Positions 32,701 through 44,800 of a stretch of 64,000 bases of DNA are shown here, piece after piece. Below the pieces are notes generated by a model. It was given only the letters and a program-made list of their open reading frames with translations. It was not told the origin of the DNA and ran no database searches. The DNA lies in the NCBI GenBank assembly GCA_037976565.1, contig CP137668.1, forward strand, positions 20,109,804 to 20,173,803. The letters are read 5' to 3'. Both the position numbers and the translations under genes were made by a program. Each line of letters starts with the position of its first letter. The stretch's first letter is position 1. The stretch comes from Mesocentrotus franciscanus. Lineage: Eukaryota > Echinodermata > Echinoidea > Camarodonta > Strongylocentrotidae.

Positions 32701-35700
32701 GGCAATATGAGGAAATAGGAGATCAGCTGATAATGGTATTAAATGTATTGAATTTGATATGAGCGATGATCTTTTGGGAAATTGATATGGCCAAAAGTTG
32801 GGTTTGTCTCTGTTCTTAGTTATGATTCTCACTATTGTGCAATGGATGATTCAACTTGAAAAGAATAGATTCGTTGGAAATACCTATTCCTGCCTAGTAA
32901 CATGCTCATTTGCATATATTGTATACAATGTATGGCTGCAACAAAATTATATAAATTTACAATGTATAATTTTTCTCAGCATAAGACACTTCAGTCAAGT
33001 ACAGATATACATACTAATACATACATGTACTTCAATTCCCTTTCCTGTAACATTGCAAGTATTCACCACTACTACAAGAAGTAAACCTTGGCTTTGGTAT
33101 CATGCCAACTGTGTATAGTGTATACATGTGTATATGTATACAAGAAGTCAACAAATAAATGTGTACAGTTATAGAGCTTTTTTAAATTATTTATTTGGTG
33201 TTTTAAAAAAAATGTTTTATTGAACCTAAAACAGAATCACAATATTTACACATAATTGGAGAGTCATTAAAAATCAAGAGTAACACAATACATTAAATAC
33301 ATGCAAGACAAATAAATATCAGAACATCAATTTAAAAAACAGCAATATGCTGTGCATGTTACAATCTCATGTTTTACACCATTTTTTATACCAGTAGATA
33401 ATGAAAAAAAATATAATGATCTTGTCCATTATGTAAATGTACATAGGATATATGTCTGTGTCTTTTCTTTTTGTTGTTCATATGTACATAATGAAGCTTT
33501 GAAATATAGTTTTACTGTACCGTACTTGTCAAAGGGCCATTCACAACTGATTTGGATGCAGGGAAAAAATTAATATTTATTTTTCGGGGGCTACTTTTCA
33601 AGCTTGCCTGCATAAAAATAACCTAAAATTTGTTTTGCATTGAACTCTATGCAAATTTACAGGGGCTCTTTTCTGATTTTCGGGGGCTCTTTTGGGCATT
33701 TCGGGGGCAAATTCGCCCCGAGCCCCCGTGTATTTTTTCACTGTTTGGATGTGGCACTTACATATTAGGGCTGTACTGAATTAGATTTTCAGTTTTCATC
33801 ATTTTATACTTAAGTAGGCAGTGGGATTTGCTTAGAAATTTTTCCATTATCTCGCCTATCTCATATATTAAAAATCCTCTTCCTTGTTTTTCCTTTTTTA
33901 TTTTTTTTAATGTAAATGTCTTTGAATCAAAAGTCCTGTTAACAAATGATGGATAGGATCAGTAAGTATGGGCTTGGGAATGATAATCTAGCTACTTATT
34001 GAGAGATATTAATTTTGTTGCAATACAAGCTACTTTGAATGTTAAAGTAATCCCTATATTCTGCCCCCCCCCCCTCTTCACCTCCTCATACCCCAGTCAC
34101 CCAGCAACAAATTACCCAACAACAGCAGCAACAAATCAGCCAGGCGTTAGGCATCAAGGCAGAGAAGCAACAAGCACCGTGGCAGGGAGTGATCCAAACA
34201 GACGCAACAGGCGCCCAAGGCACGGTCACCACAATATCAACTAATGGTACCAACTATCCACCCACCATGGCTAGTTATGAGCTTCAGATTGATCAGAGCC
34301 AAATACCCAAGGATCCTCCCAAGAAAGTCAGAAGATTGGCATGTACCTGCCCCAACTGCAAAGATGGTGATGGGAGGTAAGCTTAACCAATAGACCAGTT
34401 CAGAGATAGTACCTATACAAATAACCCCTAAATATCCACAGATCTTTTAAACATGGAGAAGTCCTTCTTTGTGTAGTTTTACTGCCAAAGTGATGGAGGT
34501 GCTGCTTGAATACCTTTTGGTTACCCTGTTGAAATAAGTACTTCCACATGTGTATCACAGAATGTACCATTGGCGCATTATGATGATGACATCATTTTCA
34601 TGAACAATCGTCTCAATGGGTTTTTCAGTTTTGTACAAATGACCGTTTATCTGTGTGCAGATAGTAGATGTATCTCTGAACTGGCTTATAGAAATTTGTT
34701 TGTTTTCGATACTGTACTACCATAAGTGCTTTGAACTCGTGCAGCGATTTCGGAGAAACTTTTTATTTCAGCTATTTGTTCAGAAAAGGGATGAAATTGC
34801 AAATACCTGTAAAGAATTTTTTTTTTTTTAATGTTTAGATAATGAAATCAATATAAGTCAGAGCAAATCTCTTTATTAGGATTATCAACATTTTCAAACA
34901 AATCTGCCATGATGAGTTGGTCTTTTATAGATTTTCATTTTTTTTTTTTTTTTTGCTTCTGGTAATTTACTTTCCAGCTTTCTTGAGGAGAAATGCTAAC
35001 CACTTTCATATACATGTAGAAGTATACCTCATGTACATGATTTTTTTTTTTTTGCTGACTGGGATTCTATTTAAATTTCTCCCCTACATCTTCCCTCATT
35101 TATTTTTGTGTCTTTTTTTTTGTTGTTGTTGGTAGGAACTCTGAAAAGGGTAAAAAGCAGCACATCTGTCACATTGCTGAGTGCGGTAAGATCTATGGCA
35201 AAACATCCCACCTGAGGGCGCATTTGAGATGGCACACTGGTGAGAGACCTTTCGTCTGTGATTGGCTCTTCTGTGGAAAGCGCTTCACACGATCAGATGA
35301 GCTCCAGAGACATAGACGCACACATACAGGTATACACAGATTATCATTCAAGCTATCTCTAGTCAAAGAAATACATGTATAAGAAATCCTGTACATAGGA
35401 AGCGGTAAATTGTCTTTAAAAAAGAAATATACAACTACATGTAAGGCAAAATTAATAACATAAACAACTATGGCAAAATGAATTACATATAAGCCTCATG
35501 TGCTTCACATTTCGGTATCTTAAAGGATCCCTCTAGTCAAAACAGGCTTAAAATTGCAAAAAAAGACATGTAGAATAATTTTTGACGGAGATTCCGAATA
35601 AGGCAATGATTTTTCTTATAAATCATTGATAATTCCAGAATCTAGCTTTAAAAATGACGGCTCAGACCGCTCAGAAAAAAGCCCAGTTTCGGAGCTGTAT

Positions 35701-38450
35701 TGCGCAATAGAAGTATATTTCCTAAAAACGAAGACATTAGTATACATGCACTTTCTCACAGGTTTCACTGCATACAATACAAGACAGTGCATACCGACGA
35801 TGGGGTGCAGGCGCGCGCGTGCGTGAAGTTAACGACTGTAATCTCAGATCCTCGTTAAATTTATGCAAGTAATTCACATAATATGAATTGATGATGATCA
35901 TTACGGTCGTTAACTTCACGCACGTGCGCACCCGCACCCCATCGTCGGTATGCACTTGTATTGTTCAGCAGTTGCAGTGAAACCTGTGAGAAAGTGCATG
36001 TATACTAATGTCTTCGTTTTTAGGAAAAATACTCTGAAAAGACAAGATAATTGACACGAGACAGGTAACAAAGATAACGACTTTTAAATCATGGCCATTA
36101 TTTGAACAATTGTTGAAGATTTAGTTGATTTTTGGTATGTTATAGTAGGGTATCTCCACGCCGGAGTCACGGGTCGACAATAATTATGGTCACACACTCA
36201 CAGTTCTGAACAAGCACTGAAAATTGACCACAGTAACAGCAAACCTTATCAGTTCGAGCCAGAGCCCGGGCCAGAGCTCGACGAGGTGCCTGAGGCAGAG
36301 GCAGAAGCAGACCGGTAGATCTAGACCTTATATAAATTGTCAACTGACTGAGACTGATAAAATATAGACCAGATCTACCGTTAGTCTAGACTAAACCACT
36401 CATCCAATGTACGAGGTTATAATAAATACAACCTCGTACTCCCATGCACATACGATGAAATTGAAAGTGCATATCAGAATGACAACGAAGTGCAACGAGC
36501 AGTCTAAACTGAAACTCTTGAGGCCTAACAGTTAGTATTCTAAGTGGAAAATTACCCTCAATTGTTTACCTTTTCTCAGTCCTCACAGTCTTCTCCTCCT
36601 TTTCTGCATCCCAATGAATCCTTTCTTGGTGGCTTGATAGTATCGGCAGATCCCAGTCATAGAATTGAAAAAATGAAACTAATCCGCAAGCGTAAAGCAT
36701 GAATGAAAAAAAATAATGATAAAAAATAAACACCGTAGACTCTTTGTCCACTCGTTTGGTAGTTTGTATTCTAAAGGGAAACGACGCCAGGCTGACAAGA
36801 ACGCGCACGCGAAATAATGAAAGGACTGTGGTATGAGTCTAAGCGAAAATCGTCTGCTAGCTACTTCTTGGTGAAAAGGAGGCTGATTTAGGCATTAAAA
36901 TGTCTTTAAAAAGGCAAACTATGATATTAATCGGAAAAAAGAGACATTTATCCGAAAAATAATATGCACTTGATAATCCCAGAACGTTTCTGGCCATTTC
37001 ATCATTCCTAATCATGAATTACAATGAGATTGTAAGATCCTTAGTTGTAGGACAAATACAAGGACTTTCCTTCAATGACGTCAAATGCGTCATCAAGCCA
37101 CGTGACCGTATTTACCCTTTTTCGAGGGGCGTAGCCCAGCAAGCGTGAGATCTGTGAAAAATGGATGGTTATTGTCATTTTTTGGTCAATATAGAGATTT
37201 TCTGAAAAATCTTAGGCTGGAATATTAATAAGTAGAGGTGTACTCATGTTTTGAAAGGCTAAGTTAGTTGGACTAGAGGGGACCTTTAATACAGTCAGAT
37301 AAGTAAGTACATATCCGTGTAAAGGCCCAAGTTGTATTTTTGCCATAATAATTTTTAAATCTTTGCTTTTTGTTTTTGTTTTTTAATATTAAAAATAAAG
37401 GCAGTTTACTATGTCATGCACGAATGAGGCTTTGTATAGGATCACAGTACCATCATTAAGCAATGTTAGGGTATGAACATTTAGTGTCGGGCAAACAATC
37501 CATTGGAAATCTTTTGTAACTAATTATAGAGGGGGAATAATCTTCAATATCACTTGTTTATCAGTACTCATGTTGAATTATAATTTGTTGTTATTTTGTT
37601 TTCCTTTGTCCTTAGCAGGGGGTAAGGAATTTGTGTGCAATGCAATAGTATAGATATATTGACTGCTATGAGAGGCATAGCTGTTTCTGAAACAGCTATG
37701 CCTCGAATACTAAAGCAGTCCATATATCTTTTATATACCGAATTCACAAACAAATCTACAAAGAATTCTTGCCTTATCCTTTTCTTGAGTAAAGATTTGT
37801 TAAAACATCACAGAAAATCTGAGACACTGTTAATCTTCGCTGGAAATTTGCCTGAATGTTACGATCATTCGGGATCGCACACACACTGTATGGTATCTGT
37901 GCTCGCACAAAGAAATTTTTTACACGTAAACCAATCGGGATCTCAGCAAAATTTAACTATGCGGCCCGTTACCCGGGCAACGGGCATCTTTCTTAACTAT
38001 TGACCGTTACCCGGGCAACTGGCAATTGTTTGTTTCTTTATGGGCATGGCTGAAATCACGACTCCAGTTTCGACCAATCAGATGGCTAGATTTATTCAAC
38101 ATACTAAAGAGAGGTATATCATTTTCAATATCATCTGTGTATCAATACTCATTTTGTCACTATCTCTCGTTTTCTTTTCCTTTGTCCTAGGGGAAAAGAA
38201 ATTTGTGTGCAAAAGCTGTGGGAAGAAGTTCATGCGAAGTGATCACCTGGCTAAACATCAACGCACCCACATCAGAAAACCAGGGACAGCCAACATGAAG
38301 GGGCAGTCCGGGGGTGGTGATGCCCCTCTGCAGGTGGACCTGTCTCAGGGGGTGGGGGAGTTTGATGAGGAGATGGAGAAGGTGATGAGAGACCCTCAGC
38401 ATGAGGTCATGGTTCAAGATGCCGTGCAAGAGGCTGTGTATGTACAGTGA
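29659..38450 (+). CDS. SP4: Sp1/Sp4-type zinc-finger transcription factor, complete (5 exons, 852 aa)
   Basis: Nuclear activator of the Sp1-4 class that binds GC boxes. Exons 29659-29721, 29874-31635, 34097-34376, 35136-35329 and 38191-38450 total 2559 bases, 853 codons with stop, in frame through all GT-AG junctions. N-terminal Sp box [15 protein letters not shown] (25-39). Long Gln/Ser/Thr-rich activation region (about 40-680) without repeats longer than about five Gln. Btd box [10 protein letters not shown] (687-696). Three C2H2 fingers follow: Cys713-His735 with KTSHLRAH, Cys743-His765 with RSDELQRH, Cys773-His793 with RSDHLAKH. These are the standard Sp contact residues for GGGGCGGGG. 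A 59-residue acidic tail ends VQ. The Sp box followed by CSKIGTP is closest to Sp4 as I recall it; the gene could equally be the single invertebrate Sp1-4 ancestor, so the symbol is provisional. Confidence 0.95.
29874..31635 (+). CDS. SP4: Sp factor exon 2, Sp box and Gln-rich activation region
   Basis: Acceptor TATGCAG, donor G|gtatgt, phase 1. A 1762-base exon, the usual single large activation-domain exon of Sp1/3/4 genes. CAG/CAA-rich near 30970-31060. Confidence 0.96.
31636..34096 (+). other. Sp intron 2 with AT-rich microsatellite
   Basis: Holds a run of G (31681-31693), an ATA/ATAATA microsatellite (32130-32345) and a GGGGGCTCTTTT-type degenerate repeat (33580-33730). No exon recognised. 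Confidence 0.7.
34097..34376 (+). CDS. SP4: Sp factor exon 3, Btd box
   Basis: Acceptor ACCCCAG after a poly-C/pyrimidine tract, donor AG|gtaagc, phase 2. Gln-rich start, then [20 protein letters not shown] with the Btd box cysteines. Confidence 0.96.
35136..35329 (+). CDS. SP4: Sp factor exon 4, zinc fingers 1 and 2
   Basis: Acceptor TTGGTAG, donor G|gtatac, phase 1. Encodes [19 protein letters not shown], the linker TGERPF and finger 2 to HTG. Confidence 0.98.
35712..36033. repeat. Long foldback (inverted repeat) in Sp intron 4
   Basis: Arm 35712-35842 is mirrored by 35900-36033, with a spacer of about 57 nt. Matching inner parts include GTGCGTGAAGTTAACGA with CGTTAACTTCACGCAC; matching outer parts include CCTAAAAACGAAGACATTAG with its complement. 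There are a few mismatches and one indel. Being intronic, it would form a hairpin of about 130 bp in the Sp pre-mRNA. Confidence 0.9.
36034..37540 (+). other. Sp intron 4, unassigned part
   Basis: No exon, SINE or complete transposon recognised. Non-repetitive sequence with short open frames on both strands that lack domains. Confidence 0.5.
37541..37640 (+). pseudogene. Broken duplicate of the Sp zinc-finger 3 exon edge
   Basis: Matches 38122-38212: the tract TTCAATATCA, then GTACTCAT, TTTTCCTTTGTCCT, TAG, and AAGGAATTTGTGTGCAA. Right after the acceptor the frame would read TAA, and similarity stops before the finger cysteine pair is complete. Non-functional remnant. Confidence 0.75.
37651..37729. 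repeat. Palindromic hairpin next to the duplicated exon edge
   Basis: Perfect 16-bp arms GAGGCATAGCTGTTTC (37672-37687) and GAAACAGCTATGCCTC (37689-37704) around a single T. Imperfect complementarity continues outward to about 37651 and 37729. Looks like a small palindromic MITE inserted at the end of the partial exon copy. Confidence 0.8.
37968..38019. promoter_or_regulatory. Tandem X-box-like motifs
   Basis: GTTACCCGGGCAAC occurs at 37968-37981 and 38006-38019, in 38-bp direct repeats. Each fits the RFX X-box consensus (GTNRCC, short spacer, RGYAAC). Binding is not shown; the motifs may simply belong to a repeat. Confidence 0.4.
38191..38450 (+). CDS. SP4: Sp factor exon 5, zinc finger 3 and C-terminus
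   Basis: Acceptor GTCCTAG. Encodes [20 protein letters not shown], then KHQRTH and the acidic tail, ending TGA at 38450. A broken copy of its 5' edge lies at 37541-37640. Confidence 0.98.
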
Positions 38451-38989
38451 AGGACAAAGATTTGAAGTATTAAAGTTAAAGCTTTCTATAAAGGCCAGCA
38501 AGGGGGACACTAAATGCTATAGACTGGTGGCATTTTGATGGAACTTAGAAGTGGTCACATAAACTGGTGTAGTCAAAGAGAGAGCTTTGTGAAGATATAG
38601 GTTAAATCTGCATACTACATAAAACTTAAGGTTTATAGTATTGGTAATAATTGTCCTCAATTCATCTCTACTTAAGGACATTTTTTTCCCTTCTTCATTT
38701 TGATTGGGGTAAGAATAACGAGTGTTTCACCTTACCCTTCAATGTTTATATTAATCAAAGGGAATATAACCTGCTTGACGAGCCTTAACATTTTGTCCCA
38801 ACCAATGCTGTGAAATAACTTGATTGATGATGCAGAAGCATACTAGTGCTTTATGGACAGTCCATCAATTCTGCATTCAAATGGGTTTATCAGTCAACAG
38901 ATTGAAAAGGTTCAAATGAAAGAGTAAAGATTATCATGAGTTCTGGTAATGGGGAAAAATAAATTTTCTCAGATCCAAATGAAACTTAT

Positions 38990-39150
38990 ACAGTGAAACT
39001 TGCTTTAGCGACCACCTGTATAGAAAGACTTCCCTTGAAAATGGTTTCTCAATGAAACGCTTACTAAAGGAACCTGTACATAAAGACCACCTGCCTTTAT
39101 AGACCACTTTTCTTGTCTCCCTTGAGCGGTCTTTATATACAGGTCCAATG
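38990..39150. repeat. Degenerate GACCACCTGTATA repeat
   Basis: Words GACCACCTGTATA, GACCACCTGCC and ATAGACCACTT recur with changes, and a partial inverse GGTCTTTATATACAGG closes the segment. Probably part of an old DNA element. Confidence 0.4.
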
Positions 39151-39722
39151 TATATCAAATTCTAGACTGCAAATGAATCAAAACTGATTTGGGTAGAAAT
39201 AGTTGAGAAATGAGCACAGAGGAATAAGGAAGGAGAGCTAGTGTTCCAGACCCTCCTACATGTTCATGAAAAGCAGTCTGATATATACAATTTATTTATC
39301 TGAGTTACGTTTTTGAGGGAATGTGATTTTCCAACACATTTTCATTTGTCTGTTTATATTTTGTTAGTCTGAGCAAACAATCTGAAATTACATCAAGCCA
39401 GTTTTTCTTGAAATGCAATTCCATTGCCAAAAGTCAAGGTTTATCTTAAGTGAAATATTTGACAACTGCAGAAATGTTTAATTCAGACATATATGTACAT
39501 TGCCCAAGGGAAAGAGCAAATTATATTGGTTGGATAGAGAAAGGAGCCTCTTGTACTTGGTAAGCAGAAGGAAAAAAAATACAATTTACCCCTGGTACCC
39601 CAGAGTACATGTAACCTTGCACTTAATGCTAGTTGTCTCTAACAGTTGACTTGTTGCAGTATGAGTTAGCATTATTGTGTAATCTGTTATTCCTGAGTTA
39701 GCACAATTCTATTGCCTTAAGC

Positions 39723-40229
39723 TTAAAGGTATTACAAAGTTTTGGTATGGGGTCATGAATTTGGTTCAAATGAACATATTGGAAGCATATGCGATTTTAC
39801 AATATTCAATGATCGTTGTCGCGATTAAAATCGAGTCTAAAGTGATGAAATTGTAAATAATAAACTCTTTATGTTGTATAGCGCCCTCTCAAGACTGATA
39901 TTACTTTAGCTTTAAAACAATGTTTCTTTACTACAATCGACCGATTTGCTATTCCCGCTTGGAAATTATGTATCAGAACTGCATATTCTGAGATTTTCAT
40001 GGTCGCATCTACCATGGAATGGCCGTTAGGCGCTATTTGAAATATTTGAAATTTACCGGGAGCACCGGTAAATTTTGATAATTCAATTTGCTCAAAAGCA
40101 GAGGTGTTTTAGGGGCTAAACTTTTTAGTGCTTATATTACATCCACAGAGGCCTCCAAATATATCAACAATTTAAAGAATAATTATCCATCCAATTTCAA
40201 AATTTCCCAAAACTTTGCATTACCTTTAA
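39723..40229. mobile_element. TTAA-flanked 499-bp MITE, copy 2
   Basis: Element 39727-40225 between TTAA duplications. Ends AGGTATTACAAAGTTTTGG and CCAAAACTTTGCATTACCT. Same family and orientation as 22421-22916. Confidence 0.85.
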
Positions 40230-41495
40230 GCTGAAAATGTTAACCACAATTCAATGTTTGTACAGATTTCCCATCTAAAGCTTATTACTTTCTGGGGCTG
40301 TTGGAGCCTTCCTGTTAAGTCATATTTTACTCCATTATTCACCTCATTCATTATAAGCCAGTCACTGCATGTATCTTTCTTTTCATTTTTTGGTTGTGGA
40401 GTACACAACTTTTGCACAGGAATGTGTTCATAAAAATGTATAATTTTTCTTGATTTTTGATCTGATCAGAGCAATAGTATCAACTCAAAACAATCATTAG
40501 TTACCGGTATACTCTAAAGGTCTTTAATGTAAACAGTAATGTACGGGATAAAATATCTTGGAGTTGTCCTATCAGATCTTAATTGGCCTTGGGTAATTGA
40601 GTGGTACTAAGTGTCCTCACTGCTGTGCTTGAAGCTAATGTTAAGTTCTGTAAATGAAAATGCATGCGAAAAGAAATGCTCAAGAGTAATTATCGCTATT
40701 GCAAGTACAATAATTGGCCATAGAAGGCAGCACTGGCCATGGGTATATTTGGTAAAGGTACTTCCGGTTCCCATACAAATACAATGGGTCAAGAACTGGA
40801 GAATCTGATAGAATTTATAGTTTGGGAACCAATAAACTATAAGTAACGTAAGGTAGATCTCAGCAAATCATTGGGGGAGTTCATGAAACCTGAACAATAG
40901 TTAAGTAAAATAAGGAATTAGTTGACACTGCTGTATATTCTCTATGGAAGCCTTGTCTTACCGTCTTTCCGTGTATCGTATCTGCGCATGTGCTGACTAG
41001 CGCAGTGTGAGAGGAAGGTCATGATCTACTGTGTACATTTAGATGGGTTGTGAGGACCAGCAGATTGTAGACGTAAACAGACGTGCTGGAAAGCAATATT
41101 TCCATCTTACATGTATATGCACATTTGCTTATCGTCGGAACTACTTGCTCAGTATCCTTGCTTTTGCTTGCTTATTACTTGGCTACCATAGTTTTTCTAC
41201 CACTAATGATTGGCAAATACCATTTATTTGTAGTCTAGAACATTCAGTCTAAGGCTCTGTGCACACTACACGATATGATTATGATCCGATTTAATGTGAA
41301 CATTCAAACTTTGTAAAATCATAATGATCAAGGACCTCAATAGTCGCATGATTGATCAATTCTAAATTTCAACTGATTTCATGCTTACTTGGAGTAGGAA
41401 GAGCTAAAGCGCCTCAGAATCGTAGTGACGTCAGACCAGTACTGCGATTGTTTACGATTTGAAGCTGATTCGGCTTTTATTCTGACTAGAAGGCT

Positions 41496-41690
41496 TTAAA
41501 GCCCTACTGCACTACTTGTAGCTACATGCTCCCTCTATACAGAAAACAATGCCTAAGCGGTGCCCGTTGGTCCCCCATGATCCTCTTTTTCTTATGTTAA
41601 TTGAGAGCTGAGTTGATGAGATAACCACCTGTCAGTGACCGGCAGGGTGGTCTAATTCCTCCTGGCCAAACTAGTGCAGACGGAATTTAA
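41496..41690. mobile_element. TTAA-flanked 187-bp MITE, copy 2
   Basis: Element 41500-41686 between TTAA sites, begins AGCCCTACTGCACTA and ends TAGTGCAGACGGAAT. Same family and length as 4758-4944. Confidence 0.7.
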
Positions 41691-42526
41691 TGGACTTAAT
41701 TCGAGTTGTTTTATAGTTTGCACTAGACATTAGTATTGTTGATTCTGTAAGAATCCACTTTCCTTTATCAAGAACTTGAATGTTCCTTTTGTTTTCCCCT
41801 ATCAAATAATATTATATATGATTCCCATTAATATTGAGGGATGTCTTGTGCCGAATGCATGTCATTTACTAGATTTCTATTTGCAAATCTCAGTCACTGA
41901 TTGGTTAGGCAGAGGATTGTAAGATTTATTGTGATCTTATGAAAGGGGATACTTCTGGTACAAGATAGTTTAAACTTGATTATTATCAAATATTTGACAT
42001 GTTTTTGATATTTTTTTGTAAAGTTATGTATGCCCCTTTCAATTGTGACAGTTTTATTAGTTCTTTTACTAGATTAAAAATTTGATAAGGTTTTACCTTT
42101 TTAAATTAGGAGATGTAATGTATTTTGAAATTTTATCGTAATGTACATCTATTATGGGCAAAATTAATCCTCTATTTGATTTATTTACATTTTTATGCAT
42201 TTTGTTTCATATTTATTTTTAATATTTTGAATTTTGAAATCAAATCTTCATTTTATACAAAATTTGTACATGGACAGTGCACACATTTACTCATACATTA
42301 TACCTGTATAATTGTATCTATAGATGTACATGTATGTGTAGAATTTTGTAACGAAATTTTTATAATTACTGGTAGTTGTACATTTATATTTCTTCATTAA
42401 GTGTACATACAATCTCATTTTCAGTGTTTATGTATATTTGCACTCTTGATATGAGCATGTTGATCAGAAGCGTAATGTACAATGTAAGCTTTGTACAACT
42501 TTTGCTTGAAATTATTATGAAATAAA

Positions 42527-43560
42527 AGCCACATATTTTGCCATTTAGAACAGGATTTCTAGCCTGTAGTTTGTTATTTTACAATCAAGTAGCACTCATA
42601 CTCAGGTTTGTGCTCCAGGAGTGGGAAAATATGATCTCTTACTCAGGACAATAATAGAAGAAGTAGAAGGTACAGGAGGGAAACGAGAAGGAGGAGGAAA
42701 AGAGTAAGGGATGAGAAAGGAGGGAATGGGAAGGAGGAGGGGAGAAAGAGGAGAAGGAAAGAGAAAAAAGAGGAGTGTAAGAGACAAAGAGGAGAGAAAG
42801 AGGAGTGTAAGAGGAAGAGGAGGAGTAGATAGAGAGGATAGATTCTATAAGATGCTACTACGACTACTAAATATTAATACAAAACGACAGTAGTTGGAAA
42901 ATGTACAAGTCTATCTTGGCCTGCAATATTTACAGAAGCAATATTTATATAAAATATATATAAACTAAAATATTAGAAATTTAGGGGGAAAACAAGTATT
43001 ATCGCAAGACATTTTACAAGAATTGCCCTTGTATGTCTCCATTCCACACCCCTTCGTATGGGGAAAACCCCTCTCCCAACTATCCTCTCGGCAGCGCACT
43101 CCCCGATCACGACGAGACTTTGCCTCTCATCCCCTTCTCACACCCTGAAAAAGAATTCTTTAACCCCACCCCCAATTAAAGAAGAAGGAAAAAGGGGGAG
43201 GGGGAGACACCTGGTAGAAACACGCCTGGCGTAATAAAGTAATTTAGTCATCTACAATGGAACTACATCATCAGCAAAGCATTTCCAGACAAAATATACA
43301 GACCATATCCTGTTTTGCGGAATAATGATAACATTCCCAGACCTAATAATGCTAGAAGAAGAAGAAGGGGCGGCCGAGCGACTTTCAAAGTGGGAGGCAC
43401 CAACGAAAAAGGGCACCTACAAAGAGAAATCTCAAAGCGAAAATATACAATTTTGTTTAGACAATGGTATATACCCCTGCATTGATCTCTATATTTGTTT
43501 TTCTGTATACATCATACAAGATATTGCTTAAGCATCATACTTTGCGGTTGGGTGTGATGG
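42527..43560. other. Intergenic, purine-rich tract
   Basis: 42650-42840 is a GGAGAAAGAGG-type purine tract that produces spurious frames. The rest shows no gene. Confidence 0.6.
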
Positions 43561-43569
43561 TCTGAATAT

Positions 43570-44800
43570 TCATTTGCGAGCGAGCTAAGCAAGCGAGGAA
43601 AATTTTCACTCTTATAAAGAGGAAAAACCCAATCCTGATGAGGTCATAAGCACATTCTCATTACGGAAGACTGAAAAGACCTTTGATAAGTAACATAATT
43701 ATATCATCTATAAATGCGAGCGAGCGCAGCGAGCGAACTTTAGGAGATGGCTCTTAGGCCCTTTAAATTAGGGGCAAGTTTAATGATGAGAGGAAAAGGA
43801 GACCCTTATCGAAAGGGATAAGACATTTATTAGAAAAGAAAAAGAGCACATGTCAAAGTACAAAGTACTGTTATCAGAGGTGAAAATGGGGCATTCCTTA
43901 CACCTGAAAAGAGGCACTCATCAGGGATGGAAAAAAAGCACTTACGAGAATGGGAAATGGGCATTTGTCGACGGAAAAGAGCCACCCATCATATTTTGAT
44001 AGGGCCATTTATAAGAGGTAAAAGGGGGCATTTTTGAAAAAGGTATAGATCCCTTATTAGAAAGGAAAAGGGGCACGTACCCTTTTTAAAAGGGAAATTA
44101 TCAGAGGTGAAAAGGGGCACTTATCGCTTCTGAAAAGGGGCACTGACCAGATATGAGAAGGAGCACTTATGAGAATGAAAAAGGGGCACTTATAATAAAG
44201 GAAAATGTGCATTTGTCTAAAGGTAAGGGGCACCGATCGGGTTTTAATAGGGGCAGTTATCGAAGGTGAAAGGGAGCTTTTATGAGAAGGGGGAAGTGGC
44301 TCTTATTAAAAAGAAAAGAGGCACATGTTGAAATAAACGGGGAACTTATCAGAGATGAAAAGGGGCATTTATGAGAAGGGAAAGAGCTTTTTTTTTAATG
44401 GGGGCGCTTATAAGGAAAAGGGGCACATGTGAAAATATAAGGTGCGCTTATCCGAGTTAAAAAGGGGTAGTTATTAAAAGAGGGAGGGCCACTTCTTACA
44501 AAGGAAAAGGGGCAGTTGTCAAAGTAAAAGGGGCACCTCTCAGATTTGAATAGGGCAATTATCAGAGGTGAAGGGGGCACTTCTCGTACCTGAAAAGGGG
44601 CACTTACTAGAGATTAAAAAGGGAACTTATGAGAATGAAAAATGGACACTTATTGCAAAGGAAAATAGGAGCTTGTCGAAGGAAAAGAGGCATGTGTCAA
44701 AATAAAAAGGGCACTCATCAGAGGTAAAAAGGGGAATGGGCACTTTTACAAAGTAATAGGGGCACTTGTCAAAGTAAAAAGGAGCATTTTTGGGGTACTT
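43570..44800. repeat. GGGGCACTTAT-type minisatellite with GCGAGCGAGC flank
   Basis: 43750-44790 consists of degenerate 20-26 bp units such as GAAAAGGGGCACTTATCAGA. Variants recur at longer spacing: TTATCAGAGGTGAA near 43871, 44098 and 44551, and CAC..TCA..TTT.AATAGGG near 43985, 44231 and 44532. This suggests a higher-order unit of about 225-250 bp. GAGCGAGC tracts lie at 43577-43598 and 43716-43736. Confidence 0.85.

Larger units (their letters stand above)
38451..42526 (+). other. Sp 3' UTR and downstream region
   Basis: AATAAA occurs at 38958-38963 and again at 42521-42526. The last part (42100-42526) has several TGTACAT/TGTATAT words of the kind found in long 3' UTRs. Two TTAA elements lie inside (39723-40229, 41496-41690). 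Whether transcription runs to the distal signal is unknown. Confidence 0.4.
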
